This document shows, one piece after another, positions 22,155-33,899 of a stretch of DNA of 64,000 bases. A model generated the notes under the pieces. That model was not told where the DNA came from. It did not search any database and saw nothing but the letters and a program-made list of their open reading frames with translations. The position numbers were made by a program, and so were the translations under genes. How positions within the stretch are numbered: position 1 is the first letter of the stretch; each line of letters starts with the position of its first letter. The stretch spans positions 32,864,869-32,928,868 of the forward strand of contig JASEVX010000005.1 in assembly GCA_031761405.1 (NCBI GenBank), given 5' to 3'. The DNA is from Serripes groenlandicus (Eukaryota > Mollusca > Bivalvia > Cardiida > Cardiidae).

Positions 22155-22335
22155 GTTGAAGTATTTTCACGCATCTGCAGCAGACGGTCTTCCAAAAATA
22201 TTGTGACAAAACGACGAATCACTTTTCTTGCAAGATGCCTTTTGTCAAAATATTCCAACACTTTCAATACTCATACTAACATTTTCATAGTTTTACTCGA
22301 TATTTTCAAGCCGCCTGCTGGATATCCGTTATATC
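22155..22335. mobile_element. decayed MITE-A
   Basis: CGCATCTGCAGCAGACGG, an ATATTGTGACAAAACGACGA arm, TTTTGTCAAAATATTCCAAC and GCCGCCTGCTGG keep the A-family order but both TTAA ends are lost. Confidence 0.45.
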
Positions 22336-22573
22336 ATAGTTCAGGCATTGGTTAAGAAACAATAATTATTACTTTCATGTGCATTCTTCAATTCCAATTT
22401 ATCTCACTATTTATTCTAATAGAAAACCAACTTTTTTGTAATTAACGGAATTATTCATGATTTGTGTATTTGTTGGTGACTTATAGGCCCATAGCGCCGA
22501 GTGCTCTTTGTAATTGTAAATGTATTTGTATATACATCTGTAAATATGCACAAGTCACAATAATATACCATTT

Positions 22574-22597
22574 ACTTACTTACTTACTTACTTATAG
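22574..22597. repeat. TTAC tetranucleotide repeat
   Basis: Short run of TTAC units. Confidence 0.85.
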
Positions 22598-22743
22598 AAG
22601 AAGATTTCAAATATATTTAGACGAACGTGATTCTGCACGACAAAGCATGGCCAGATCTCTTAATGATACAATGTATATGTGTATATACCAATTAAATCAC
22701 ACCTGAGCCCCCAAATGAGATTAATACTAGCAGAGACATATAT

Positions 22744-23018
22744 ATGAGCCATTCCACGAGAAAACCAGCATCATGGACTCTGCGTAATGTATCGACCGAT
22801 ATCGGTCTGCACAGCAGTCCGTGCATGCTAATTCTGACACATTCAGGACACATTCCGTCTCAGGGAGATAGAGGAATAGAGTTATGATTCCTGAAACAGA
22901 AAATCCAAAGGAGGTGAAACTTGTCTGTCCTGGTTAGCCTGCGCGACATGCTTAGGCTGATCCGGATCGATTCTTTACGCAGAGTCCACCATTTTGGTTG
23001 TTACGTGGAACGGCTCCT
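22744..23018 (-). mobile_element. MITE-E copy
   Basis: Ends ATGAGCCATTCCACGAGAAA and GTTACGTGGAACGGCTC. Internal landmarks are present; the central hairpin is mutated (GCACAGCAGTCCGTGCATGC). Confidence 0.78.
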
Positions 23019-23094
23019 ATATATACTAGTGAATGGGACTGATGTTCATTTTTAGAAATGTATGAGTCACGTCTGACGATTTACGGTCTAACTT

Positions 23095-23165
23095 TACCTG
23101 CGTACTGTGGAGACTCGGGCGAGCCTGTGCATCCACAGAGTTTCACTGAAGCCTTCACTGTCCTG
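23095..23165. repeat. repeat H fragment
   Basis: GACTCGGGCGAGCCTGTGCA, TCCACAGAGTTTCACTGAAG resembles 4712-4760 and 47025-47085, three divergent copies of an unclassified repeat. Confidence 0.35.
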
Positions 23166-23365
23166 ATGTTAAAGTTTTAATACAATATCAGCATTGAATT
23201 ATATCACAATGTGTAGATCCCTATTACTGAACGTCAGTCATTTATTTCGGGTTATGAGATGGATTGAAAATACTATGTTCAGAACTTTGGTAGATTACAA
23301 AATGTCTAAATATAACGTCAATAAAAGATTATATGGACTAATCTTTGATTGATTCTTTGTCATTT

Positions 23366-23582
23366 TACGCCACTTTCAACAATATTTCAGTTATATCACG
23401 GCGTTTCCTGGGTAAGTTACCAGATATACATGCCTATTTATCCTGACACCAGCCAGTTAACCCCGCAACCCTGAGCGCCAAGAAGCGCAGCCATTATTAC
23501 AATTGGTATGGCCCGGCCGGGAATCGAACTGCGACTTCCCGCACCAGAGGCGGACACTCTCCCATCACACCACCGATGAGGT
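23366..23582 (-). repeat. SINE-2 copy
   Basis: Minus-strand reading: tRNA-like head (CTCATCGGTGGTGTGATGGG, B box CAGTTCGATTCCC), body with GGCTGCGCTTCTTGGCGCTC and GGTTAACTGGCTGGTGTCAG, then the tail CCGTGATATAACTGAAATAT and AAAGTGGCGTAAAA. Related copies are at 33045 and 48435. Confidence 0.7.
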
Positions 23583-23785
23583 TATATTTAAATGAATCGA
23601 CAGTTTCTAGTCTCATCCAATGGGCGTATCCAAAGATACCGAAATAGATTTTATTTCTTTTGCTCATGTTCGATCACAACATAACTACAATTATCGCAGC
23701 GTCTTCAATGTTAAAGTAACTACTCTAGCATCTGCGAACTCTTACCATTGAAACAAAATGGTATGTCCAGTTATTCATATTCAAT

Positions 23786-24021
23786 TGAAACGGTTGTAAC
23801 TAAAATTGGCATTTTTTACCAAGGTTAATCACCTCGCCATAAAGTCTTTATAAGCGTCAAATCATTTTTCTTAGTAAACAATGGAAATTTAGGTGTCATT
23901 GCTCGTTCTGAGCAATGGCACCTAAATTTGCATTGTTTACAAAGGGGTAAAAAATGCCCCTTAACCTGGGATTTCAAAATAGGTTTTTAGTTACAACCGT
24001 TTCACGCCAAGCCCTCGATAT
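23786..24021. mobile_element. MITE-C copy 1
   Basis: Inverted ends TGAAACGGTTGTAACTAAAA and TTTTTAGTTACAACCGTTTC; the right end continues ACGCCAAGCCCTCGATAT as in copy 2 while the outer left end is lost. A 67-bp inner palindrome lies at 23874-23940 with core ATTGCTCGTTCTGAGCAAT. Confidence 0.8.
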
Positions 24022-25890
24022 GTTACTAAACAACTGAATATATTCTTTGACAGATTGACGGCATTTTACCATGCAGTCATTGGAAGCATTCTATATTGTG
24101 AAATGATGTATATATATTTCTGATATAATACTTCTTAAATCGTGTGAAGAGAACCGTATTCATTAATCACGTCAAATTCCATTATCATTATTCCAAATTC
24201 AGAAATAGCGACATGTTTTATTGGATAAACAAATGTGGTTTATTCAGTCAGAAATGTGGTTGTTTTTGATGTTAAAATAGTCTTAACATTCATAATAAGT
24301 ATAATTTTAGAATGGTTGGTGAATACCAGTCCAAGTACTGTGGGGTAGTAAAAGAGACAACAAAGGGGGAAAGGGGGAGTAAACACAAACATTTACCGAA
24401 AAGAGAACATCGGGACTGACACGAATCTCCAGCAATTGTGACAAATGGTTTTAATTGGGCGGCCATGATTGCAGCTAATTCCGACCGTTAGACGATGTAC
24501 GACAACTGCTGCCATCTGTCGTCACCAATCACGAGAAACACCCCTGTCACCTTATGGTCATATGGTCACCTGGAATAACCTGTCCGCTACAATTTTCACT
24601 TGTCCGAATATTTCTTCTTTTTTGACAAAGACGACAAGAAAATCGATATAAATGTCATTTCGGTCCGCGTACTTTCCATAATAATTGTTTGTCTAGTAAC
24701 TGGTGGTTTTGTCCAACGGAATAACCCTTACTTCCGTTAACATGCCGTTATAGCTTCCCTCATTTGAAGGGGGGAAACGCATCGTTGATACGCCCATATT
24801 ATCTTCTGCTATTCTTAGAAATAACCGCGCTAAGCAAAGGAAGTATTAAACAGAATAATTTCCGATTGGGGCAAGACGTTTAAGAGTACATGAATACGTC
24901 TAGTAAATTGTGTGATTTAAATACCAGAGAGGAATGTTTTTTCTTATATACCTCGTAAGTGTAATTAATGGAAATTAATGAATATACGACAATCTAATAT
25001 TCACCAGCAACATTTGCGCCCTAACTATAATAATCTTATTTGTTGCTTTTCGACCTTAAGTGTAAAAAAGAAACTTGTCGTTCGTAAATCACGTAAAATC
25101 CATTGTAATACTTCAGGATGTTAAGGGAGTCACTTTTGCATTAAGCTGGTACAGTTCATAAAAGCTCATTTAAACGCCCATGGTGCTGACATGGCCGTGT
25201 CTTGGTATTTTAGCGGGCTGAACGTGGTGATTTATTGGCCATAATTGGCCAAAACTCCTTTAATTATGCGGCCATCCGAGATGGAAGTATAATAATTTTG
25301 ATACCTTAATTCGTTATCATCACAAAATATGCTCATTGTTCGAAGGACCTCCTGGTACCTTTTGTTTAGTTGACAGACACCGCGCTGATTAGAGAGAAGC
25401 ATGCACATTTTACAAGTTTGTTCCTGTCATCTGGGCATATCATTTTTGTATAACTGATTTTTTACAACAGGTATTTTAATTTTTCTCTTTGTTAAGTTGG
25501 TCACTGATGAAAGCTAATTTACCAAGCATTATTCGGTGTCCAACAATACGCTAGTCAAATATTTAAGGACTGATTCATGATATTTAGTCTAACACCACAC
25601 TATGCCAAGAGTACGTGGAATTCCAAACTGGAAATATGTCCGTTTTTTGTGAAACAACGCCTCAATGATTTCATTTAAAGAACAGTGTTATCTGATATAT
25701 ACTCACCCAGTTTTACCAATCTTGCTCATTTTCAGCCCTTACAAAATAAAATAATCCATAACAATTATACTGCGGAAATAGAATATAGTATAATCATATT
25801 GTTTTGTTACGTTTTGACTTATGTCGATAATTTAGATAGGTAGCATTGTTTGAAAATGTTGACCAAAACAACATGTGGCCAGTCAATCCT
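24022..25890. other. element-poor block, no gene recognised
   Basis: Almost 1.9 kb carries none of the families that fill the rest of the window. Short frames (for example 24469-24651) have no domain. Parts such as 24440-24560 and 25120-25290 (TTGGCCATAATTGGCC at 25240) are of higher complexity than the surroundings. It could be single-copy intronic, regulatory or intergenic DNA; the sequence alone does not decide. Confidence 0.35.
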
Positions 25891-25897
25891 ATAAGAA

Positions 25898-26189
25898 TGA
25901 TTGATTGATTGGGACTTAACGCCGTTTTCAACAATGTTTCAGTTATATCACGACGGTCAGTTCACCTACTCATTTGTTATCTAGCTATCTCACACCATAA
26001 CTCCACACAACATACATTACAAGCAACCGGCTGCTTTTCATTATTAGCCCATTGGTGAAAGAAGAATGTCGCTTATCACAGTGACTTTTGTCAAACGTCA
26101 GAAAGAATGTTGGCCGAGCATGGATTCGAACTCAAAACCCCTGGATTGACAGCCCGCGTCGCTACCGACTTTGCTACCGGGGCTCGGGC
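25898..26189 (-). repeat. SINE-1 copy
   Basis: Minus-strand order: tRNA-like head AGCCCCGGTAGCAAAGTCGG, B box GAGTTCGAATCC, CGGCCAACATTCTTTCTGAC, AGTCACTGTGATAAGCGACA, CCAATGGGCTAATAATG, AAGCAGCCGGTTGCTTG, then the tail GATATAACTGAAACATTGTT and GAAAACGGCGTTAAGTCCCA. It terminates at ATTGATTGATT-type repeats on the plus left side. Confidence 0.85.
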
Positions 26190-26690
26190 TAAAGGAATGA
26201 AGTATTGGTGAGAGCAAACCTGGAAATACAAAGATAGGTGAACACGTCATCGGAATGTGACCGAGATGTGATAAGAACATTCACAACCTTATCTGATCAT
26301 TTCGCCGGAACCTTTTTATGCAACAAATCTGACATGGAAAATGTCTAAGCGAGAATGTGGAAAATCTCTTTGAATTAAGAAGTATAGGTATCTAATGCAG
26401 TTGAAACATTGTAATACAAGACTCATGGTTGATGCATATTTGGATGAGACTCTTTGAGATATTGTGAGAAACGGATAGTGGTCGTTTATTATTCTGTCTT
26501 ATCTGTTATCCTATTCAAAATGTCTGTGGAATTTTGTTTCATTTGAAACGGTCGAATAAAACATGGAATTTTATGTATCAGATAAGGTATAAGCGTGCTG
26601 AAAAAATAAATAAACCAATGCAAACTGTATATAATCTTCCGTTCATATATGAATTGAATTTAGCTGTATGTCAGTTTGACTAAGATATCA
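26190..26690. other. unassigned sequence
   Basis: AT-rich; no landmarks. Confidence 0.25.
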
Positions 26691-26694
26691 GATA

Positions 26695-26870
26695 TTTCTT
26701 CTAACAGTGTTTCAGTGATAGCATGGCGACAGCATCCCTCGGTGACTAGCCAGTGCTAGACTAGGTAGGACATGTGCTTTTACCAAGCACCCCTCGGTGA
26801 CTAGCCAGTGCTATACTAGGTAGGACATGTGCTTGTCCCAATCACACTCCTCGTAGAATGAAGGCCTGTG
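26695..26870 (-). repeat. SINE-3 fragment with 55-bp tandem duplication
   Basis: The tail GCTATCACTGAAACACTGTT (minus) precedes two direct copies of a 55-bp unit starting CCCTCGGTGACTAGCCAGTG at 26736 and 26791. The unit covers the same body segment that forms the 47-bp array at 2259. The tRNA head is not recognisable. Confidence 0.6.
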
Positions 26871-27450
26871 ATATTGGTAAAGTGATAGGCATTGTTTTCG
26901 CTTGCAATTACACTCTTTTGAAAAATGAAATCAGTATTCTTACGCACATTTAAAATTAATACTTAGGCGACTGATGAAGGCGAAACTGTGCTTGCAAGGA
27001 AGAAACTATTCCGATGGCACACCATATTCGTTTAGAAAAACATATCAGTTAAGTTACATTCACATACAAATTAACTAAGTGGTACTAATTTGGTGGTATT
27101 TGATTACCTACCACATTTATCATAGTCCTTCCTTAGAAATATTACTTATTTTCCTCTTATTCCTCTTATTCCAAATCTGATAGGATCTGTTCCGTGGTAA
27201 TTTGGGTCTTGGAAATAGGTAGTCGTCCTTTTCTCATGTTACAATAAAATAAACTTACGTCGTTCTAAATTATGGAAAGTCGCAAGGACCCACGACCTTA
27301 TTACAACAACTATACTTTACCAAGTCAGTTGCAGTCGCTATACTCAAAGGGAGAAAACCGCGTTAGTTCCTCACACGACACATGCACACGACAACCTTAA
27401 AATAACCATGCCCAATATAGTTTGACGTGTGTGCTGCAAACGACTTTTGG
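26871..27450. other. unassigned sequence
   Basis: No element ends and no domain. A short TCCTCTTATTCCTCTTATTCC direct repeat is present near 27153. Confidence 0.25.
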
Positions 27451-27455
27451 AAGCA

Positions 27456-27686
27456 TTAAACCCTTTCGCTCATATAGACGCTTTCTGACGCCTCTGCAGC
27501 AGACAGTTTTTTGAAAACATAGTGACAAAAGAAGAAATTGCACAAAACGTGCAATTTCTCCTTTTGCCACAATGTTTTCCACTTTTTGTCATAGGTTATC
27601 CATTCAATCATAGAGATTTTCTATGTTTTGACAAAATACGTTCAAAGTCGTCTGCTGCAGATTTGTTGTATGAGGGAAAGGGTTAA
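27456..27686. mobile_element. MITE-A copy with GCAC/GTGC stem variant
   Basis: TTAAACCCTTTCGCTCATAT to TGTATGAGGGAAAGGGTTAA. The central hairpin reads ATTGCACAAAACGTGCAAT, where most copies have GCTC/GAGC; both stem sides changed together. Confidence 0.88.
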
Positions 27687-27988
27687 GTTATCGGTTTTCT
27701 GTTGATACATGTATATTAATTGTATTTCAAGAAAGAGGAAGAGATGATTTAACAAAACGTCGCTCAAACGGATCTGGCTCATAATTGACCGTAACATTTA
27801 GTCACGATACAGAACAAAAGAACACTGGGAATTTAGCGAGGACAAGCAAACCTTCTAATCTAACAACACTTCAACGGAGTTTAAACAAGGTCCGTATCAC
27901 CTACTGCTATGGATGAATTATTATTCTATGTTTGATGAATATTCTAAACGACAAAGTGACACAATATCTGTTAGGCTAGCCATACGAT

Positions 27989-28218
27989 GTAAACCTTTCC
28001 TACATACAACACATCTTATGCAGATGACATCGATATCATCTAAGCAACAAATATGGCATAGTTCTTTAAATGAAAGTATTATTATTGAATATAGTTGAAC
28101 ATATTTAGGCAATAGGAGAAATTGCTCATCATGAGCAATTTCTACTTTTATCACAATGTTTTCAAAAATAGACTGATGCAGACGCGCCACAATGAGTCAA
28201 CAAGTGGGCGAGGGTTAA
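27989..28218. mobile_element. MITE-A copy
   Basis: GTAAACCTTTCCTACATACA to AAGTGGGCGAGGGTTAA. Hairpin GAAATTGCTCATCATGAGCA. The opposing short frames here are by-products of the palindrome. Confidence 0.75.
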
Positions 28219-28540
28219 CAAATAAGACTGCGTTTTTTTTTATTAATTCAGAACCAGAATCTAAGTGATATTCATGACTGATTCTGAGCACAGGCATGGG
28301 TTCTTTTCTTTTCGCATCCAGGTTATTCAATCAGTATATAAGTGCTCGGAGATCGACCATGGCGGTGCACCTTAGCGCATATAATATTTCCTGGCCTATA
28401 CTGGACGTGTGTGGAACGCATTGACTTTTGACTTGACAACTTATCGTTCACTTGACCCGTTCGAAAAAGATATCGTTCTTCCTCAAGTACACAACTGTAA
28501 CAAACTCGCCATAATGCACTTATAAAATGTATAATAAAAA
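28219..28540. other. unassigned sequence
   Basis: No element or domain recognised. Confidence 0.25.
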
Positions 28541-28558
28541 TCATATCATCCTCACGAT

Positions 28559-29640
28559 TTGTTATCGTCATCATCATACACCTTTGTATTGGTCGTCATC
28601 ATCATTACGATTTGTCGTCATCATCATTACGATTTGTCGTCATCATCATTACGATTTGTCGTCATCATCATTACGATTTGTCATCGTCATCATTACGATT
28701 TGTCATCGTCATCATTACGATTTGTCGTCATCATCATTACGATTTGTCGTCATCATCATTACGATTTGTCGTCATCATCATTACGATTTGTCATCGTCAT
28801 GATTACGATTTGTCGTCATCATCATTACGATGTGTCGTCATCATCATTACGATTTGTCGTCATCATCATTACGATTTGTCATCGTCATCATTACGATTTG
28901 TCGTCATCATCATTACGATTTGTCGTCATCATCATTACGATTTGTCGTCATCATCATTACGATGTATCGTCATCATCATTACGATTTGTCATCGTCATTA
29001 TCATTATGATTTGTCGTCATCATCATTACGATGTGTCGTCATCATCATTACGATTTGTCGTCATCATCATTACGATTTGTCGTCATCATCATTACGATGT
29101 GTCGTCATCCCCATTACGATGTGTCGTCATCATCATACACCTTTGTATTGGTCGTCATCATCATTACGATTTGTCGTCATCATCATTACGATGTGTCGTC
29201 ATCCCCATTACGATGTGTCGTCATCATCATACACCTTTGTATTGGTCGTCATCATCATTACGATTTGTCGTCATCATCATTACGATGTGTCGTCATCCCC
29301 ATTACGATGTGTCGTCATCCCCATTACGATGTGTCGTCATCATCATACACCTTTGTATTAGTCTTATCATCATTACGATTTGTCGTCATCATCATTACGA
29401 TTTGTCGTCATCATCATCATTACGATTTGTCGTCATCATCATAAAACTTTGTATTAGTCTTATCATCATAACGATTTGTCGACACAATCATCATTACGAT
29501 TTGTCGACAAAATCATCATTACGATTTGTCGTCATCATCATCATCATTACGATTTGTCGTCATCATCATAAACCTTTGTATTGGTCGTTATCATCCTCAT
29601 AATTTGGCGTCGTCATCATAATCATCATCATAACTGTTTG
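28559..29640. repeat. 22-bp minisatellite (about 45 units)
   Basis: Unit GTCGTCATCATCATTACGAT + TT, with variants (CGATGTGTCG, CATCCCCATTACG, extra CAT triplets) and an interspersed longer word CATACACCTTTGTATTGGTC recurring at about 28575, 29132, 29230 and 29347. The interspersed word gives a higher-order pattern in the second half. The unit has no stop in any plus frame, which creates a 347-residue open frame with no coding meaning. Confidence 0.95.
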
Positions 29641-30850
29641 TTAGTATGTAAGATATGCTAGATAGAGCCGTAAGATATATTAGCATATACCAAATTATGT
29701 AACTCTCTGAAAATATAGCAAAATTACTTACTTTTACTTACTTACTTTCTGAGTACTTGTAACCCATGGATCAAATGAATGTATTCTGTCGCTTTGGTAT
29801 GACTGAAAAACTGTTGAAAACGGCGATAACATGCCAATAAACAATTATAAGTATATATAAATCCCACGACCCCGTTTGACATTTCAACCGACGCACCTTA
29901 AATGTCGTCCCCTAGGGGGTATAAAGTTCAAAATACTATCTAGATAAAAAAGATAATTTGTCATTTTTCTTCAAATGCCAATCGACTTGTCAATATAAAA
30001 TATCTTCAATTTGAATGCATTTATGTCGGGACAATAGTGTATGAAATTACAATTGACCATAGATCGCGCCCAATGCTGCTATTGACCTTAGCCACGGTGA
30101 CCCTGTCCCGTAAGGTGATCCGACCCCGGTCAAATTGGTCATTCTGGGTCACTTTGGGTCGGCATATAAATATAATCCATTTGATATGGATCGCGTATCG
30201 AAGCCTTAACTGTCGTTGGAGACCTGTCACGGGCAAGACAACCCAAAGACAATTGGTGATCAGCCAAGATTAAGCTTTCCCCGTATCTTGGTGTTAACTG
30301 ATTTCTTTATTCCCTGCCTTGTTGAACATACAATCGGACGTTTTGATTGTAAGAAACAAAATACCCGAGTTGATATGGCAATATAATGTAGGTATCTGCA
30401 ACGACAATGATTCCATTATTCTTGGAGAAAGCCTTGACGTGTAGAGTTTCCCGCTTAATTAAAGATCTGTATCTGAAAATACGGAGCCTATAGTATCACA
30501 GTTCACCTATACCGTTTCTATGATGTATACATGTAAGTCTCAAATCAGTATGGTTCATTGTTCTGTTGCCTTAGACTATCATTCGGGTTGTATACTTGTA
30601 TGTGTTTGATTGTTCCAGACTTTCCGGACTGTCCGTATTCACCTGTAATATGTTAAACTACAATGCTCGTTTTTGGTTGACTCGGACGAAATAGATCAAA
30701 CGAGAACAACAAAGCGGGACAGTCCTTCCAAAAACATTGACAGGGCCCTGGTGCATTTCCACAAACAAAAGACACTCAAATTGATCGAGCGGCTAACGAT
30801 TCCGACCATGCGTCCGAAATGAGGATATATTCCAGTTCGTATACATACGC
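29641..30850. other. unassigned sequence with SINE tail remnant
   Basis: A decayed SINE tail (GACTGAAAAACTGTTGAAAA, CGGCGATAACATGCC) lies at about 29801-29840. The block 30055-30250 is GC-richer with repeated GGTCA/GGGTCA words and opposing 70-80 residue frames without domains. Nothing else recognised. Confidence 0.3.
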
Positions 30851-30854
30851 GAGA

Positions 30855-31080
30855 AAATATCCCACATATAGACCCTTTCGGATGCCTCTGCAGCAGACGA
30901 CTTTTGAAAACATTGCGACAAAAGAAGATATCGCTCAACCCGAGCAATTCCTCCTTTTGCCTCAACTTGTTTTCAACTTTGTTCATTAAATATACCCTCA
31001 TTTATAGGGATTTTCAATATTTGTGTCTACATGTTTCCAAAGTTGTCTGCTGCAGATTTGTTGTATGTGGAGAGGGTTAA
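30855..31080. mobile_element. MITE-A copy
   Basis: Left end decayed (ATCCCACATATAGACCCTTT, apparently scrambled order), then CTGCAGCAGACGACTTTTGA, a hairpin around ATCGCTCAACCCGAGC, and the right end TGTATGTGGAGAGGGTTAA. Confidence 0.65.
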
Positions 31081-31635
31081 TGCTTTCACATATATAACGA
31101 ATCTGGAACCACGGTGGGCCCAACTGTTGATATTTCTTAAAAATGAGTGTATACTAATTGAATTGAGTTGAAACAATATTGAAAAAGGGAGACATGTTTT
31201 ATTATGGGGACCCTCTCCTTTGGCCGAAGTGTTATCAATATGGTTCCAGAATGTGATTGCGGCATATGGGTAATTGGTGGCGCTTATAACAAAAGGGTTT
31301 ACAATGAATGTTCATATGTAATACAAGACTGGTATCGAAGGGGTAGTCTGTACTATACATGTATGGAACTTCACGGACAATTGTGTTATTCAGGCAGCCG
31401 ACATTGAACATTCGAGTTAACTGATAAATCATCACCAAAAGTTTGGTCTAACTTAAACATGTAATGTCTGACTTCATATTTCGTCAGGACGTTGATATAA
31501 AACACGACCGCTTATTTCCATTACGTCCTTACTAAACATTATCTTTGCGACATTACGTCCAACATTTGAAGAATAAAATCATCCACATTACAAATAAGAC
31601 AGACATGGTCTAGAGGAAGAAATAGAAAATGGCCA
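31081..31635. other. unassigned sequence
   Basis: A 67-residue plus frame (31204-31407) and its antisense have no domain. No element ends. Confidence 0.25.
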
Positions 31636-31640
31636 TCTCT

Positions 31641-31849
31641 GACCCTTTCCCTCGTGCAACAAAGCTGCAGTAGATGATTTCAAGGCAATTACATGTTTCT
31701 AAAGGAATGTATAAACATTGAATAAAGCTGGAGACAAGTTGCAAATGTATAATTTGCTCATTGTTAGCATTTTTTAGTTTGCAATTTATTTCCTAAAGTC
31801 GTCTGCTGCAGATACGTCAAAAGGCGTCTGCTTGTGGGAAAGTGTAAAC
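31641..31849. mobile_element. MITE-A copy, decayed
   Basis: GACCCTTTCCCTCGTGCAAC to GCTTGTGGGAAAGTGTAAA. The hairpin is eroded to ATTTGCTCATTGTTAGCATT. Confidence 0.6.
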
Positions 31850-32159
31850 GGTTGTGTTTACAGTTATCAGGTCAAAGGAGCACGGACTGTCCTCGTTTCG
31901 GGGTCAAAAGGGGTCTGGTCAGAACGATCATGCTTTATGAAAGGAAATTAAATTTAGTTTTGTTTGTATCTTATCAGATTTCTATTGATAAACTACGGTT
32001 TGAAAATGACAGTGCTTCTTTTGATTGGAATAAACCATTGACAGGTTGCTGTCAAATTGTCCTCATGGACGGGAAATGGTTGTTGCACTCCCTTAACCCA
32101 AAGCGATAAGGTTAGTATTTCCCAAAAATTCCAGAAGCCATAACTGGAAGCTCAAGCCC

Positions 32160-32288
32160 TAAGTTATGGGTGCTCAAAGAACCCACAGCATAGGGTTTGG
32201 TTTAGTAATAATAGAAAACATATATGGGAAAATACCAATTTGTTCCTCCCTATCCAGCTCTCGATTTCGCCCATATGTTTCTCTTTTG
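32160..32288 (-). repeat. repeat G copy
   Basis: GAACCCACAGCATAGGGTTT, GTAATAATAGAAAACA and TTCCTCCCTATCCAGCTC correspond to 60650-60730 (ACCCACACAATAGGGTTTGC). Unclassified repeat. Confidence 0.4.
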
Positions 32289-32295
32289 TTTTCTC

Positions 32296-32531
32296 TTAAC
32301 CCTTTCCAACCCGCAGACGCCTTTTGAAGCAAAAGCAGCGGACGACTTTTGAAAACGTTGTGGCCAAAGGTGAAATTGATGAAATTGAAATACTCTCGAT
32401 GAGCAATTTCTCCTTTGACCACAATGTTTTCAACTTTATTTAACAATTAAGCTATTTTTAATGGAGATTTTTCAGGTTATTGTCATCATGTTTTTAAAGT
32501 CGTCTGCTGCAGATTTGTTGTATCAGGTTAA
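32296..32531. mobile_element. MITE-A subfamily with CTTTGGCCACAA arms
   Basis: TTAACCCTTTCCAACCCGCA to TTGTTGTATCAGGTTAA. The arms read GTGGCCAAAGGTGAAATT / TTTGACCACAATG, a subfamily shared with 45032-45260 and 54359-54588. The hairpin is interrupted by a duplicated GATGAAATT. Confidence 0.75.
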
Positions 32532-32544
32532 GCCACGATATATC

Positions 32545-32605
32545 AGTTAGAAGCGGCTAGGGCTATCGATCAAGGGCCTGCGAGTTCGAATCTCTTCTGT
32601 CTCAA
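32545..32605 (+). repeat. tRNA-like SINE head fragment
   Basis: GCGGCTAGGGCTATCGATCA and GCGAGTTCGAATCTC resemble A- and B-box regions of a tRNA-derived SINE. No cloverleaf is complete. Confidence 0.35.
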
Positions 32606-32684
32606 CCATTCTATACTTTCGATCATTGACACAAGTAATTCTGATAAGCACAATTCATCTTCAACTGATGGGCTAAAAGTGTAT

Positions 32685-32949
32685 ATGAGCCGTCCCACGA
32701 GAAAACCAACATTGTGAACTCTGCGTAACGTATCGACCCGGATCAGCCTAAGCATGTATCGCAGGCTAATCTGGACAGACACTGTTCGCCTCCTGTTGAT
32801 TTTCTGTTCCAGGAATCATTACTGTCAGCCTCTATCCCCCTGAGACGCAATGTGTCGGGCCGGATCAGCCTGCGCGGACTGCGCAGGCTGATCTGGGTAG
32901 ATACATTACGCATAGTCCATACTGGTGGTTTTTATCGTGGTACGGCTCC
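32685..32949 (+). mobile_element. MITE-E copy
   Basis: Ends ATGAGCCGTCCCACGAGAAA and TTTATCGTGGTACGGCTC. Full internal order is kept, including TGCGCGGACTGCGCAGGCTG. Confidence 0.85.
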
Positions 32950-33044
32950 TACGACTGGGACGGTAACCAGTAACATGGGAATAATGGTGTATGAAGTATT
33001 GGTGCCAGAAAGCCGGGAGACACGTGGTTATATGTTGGTTGTTG

Positions 33045-33275
33045 GGTGTCTTTTCCGCCGCTTTCAACATGTTTTCAGTTATTTCACGGAGCTAACCCTG
33101 ACACCAGCCAGTCAGTCGTTACGCTAACCCCGTAACCCTGATCGCCAAAGAGGGCGGCCATTATTACTATTTTTAAAGTCTTTGGTATAACCCGATAACC
33201 CAACAACCCTGAGCGTCAAAGAGAGAAAGCAATTAAAGGATTTGGATGACCCGGTCGGGGATTGAACCTGCTCTA
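33045..33275 (-). repeat. SINE-2 copy with internal duplication
   Basis: The tail CCGTGAAATAACTGAAAACA and AAAGCGGCGGAAAAG is on the left (minus). The body segment AACCCTGATCGCCAAAGAGG...AAAGTCTTTGGTATAACCC appears twice in decayed form (33131-33190, 33204-33255), and a B-box-like GGGGATTGAACC lies near the right end. Confidence 0.6.
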
Positions 33276-33482
33276 ACATTACAACAAATACTCGTGAATA
33301 TTCAAAGTGATCTCGTGAAAAGAGTCCCAGAAATAACCTCGAGTTATGCACGTGTGGTAATGATCGTTGGATTTCACTCAAGTGTTGTATGCATTACAAC
33401 CTTCGTAATTCATTAATATCTTAATGTCTTTTTTGTCATGAGAAGCACTGTTTTCCAAAGACACATTCCAGGAAAAGGTTCG

Positions 33483-33646
33483 GGTTATCGCATGTTCGAG
33501 TTGTCGCATGTTCGAGTTGTCGCATGTTCGAGTTGTCGCATGTTCGAGTTGTCGCATGTTCGAGTTGTCGCATGTTCGAGTTATCGCAGGTTCGAGTTGT
33601 CACATGTTCGAGTTGTCGCATGTTCGAGTTGTCGCATGTTCGAGGT
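33483..33646. repeat. 16-bp minisatellite, about 10 units
   Basis: CGCATGTTCGAGTTGT repeats every 16 bases with GTTATCGCAGG and TCACATG variants. Frames on both strands are artefacts. Confidence 0.95.
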
Positions 33647-33899
33647 ATCGTGAATCGACTGTATTATAATATGACCCCAACCGTTCAAATACGCGTAAAG
33701 AAATTGTACGAACGGCAGAAGTTAAACGACATTTTAATGAAAGGAATTTATCAAGTATTTGTTGGCATATTTCTGTAAGTACGGTACTACTTAGTTGTAT
33801 ACGATAGCCCCAATAACAAGCACACACCACTTACCTATTAAAGTTTGTCGTACACGAGACATCCAAGTCACGATGAAAACAGCGGCATTGACAGACTGA

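Noticed and set aside
28559..29602. A 347-residue open frame rich in S, H, I and R repeats
   Set aside because: It is the 22-bp minisatellite translated; all three plus frames are open for the same reason, and there is no domain or codon-level pattern.
30021..30273. Two opposing 71-78 residue frames as a possible exon
   Set aside because: No domain, no convincing splice context, and both strands are equally open.
33436..33830. Repetitive FELSHVRVVACS and ATTRTCDNSN frames
   Set aside because: They are the 16-bp minisatellite read on both strands.
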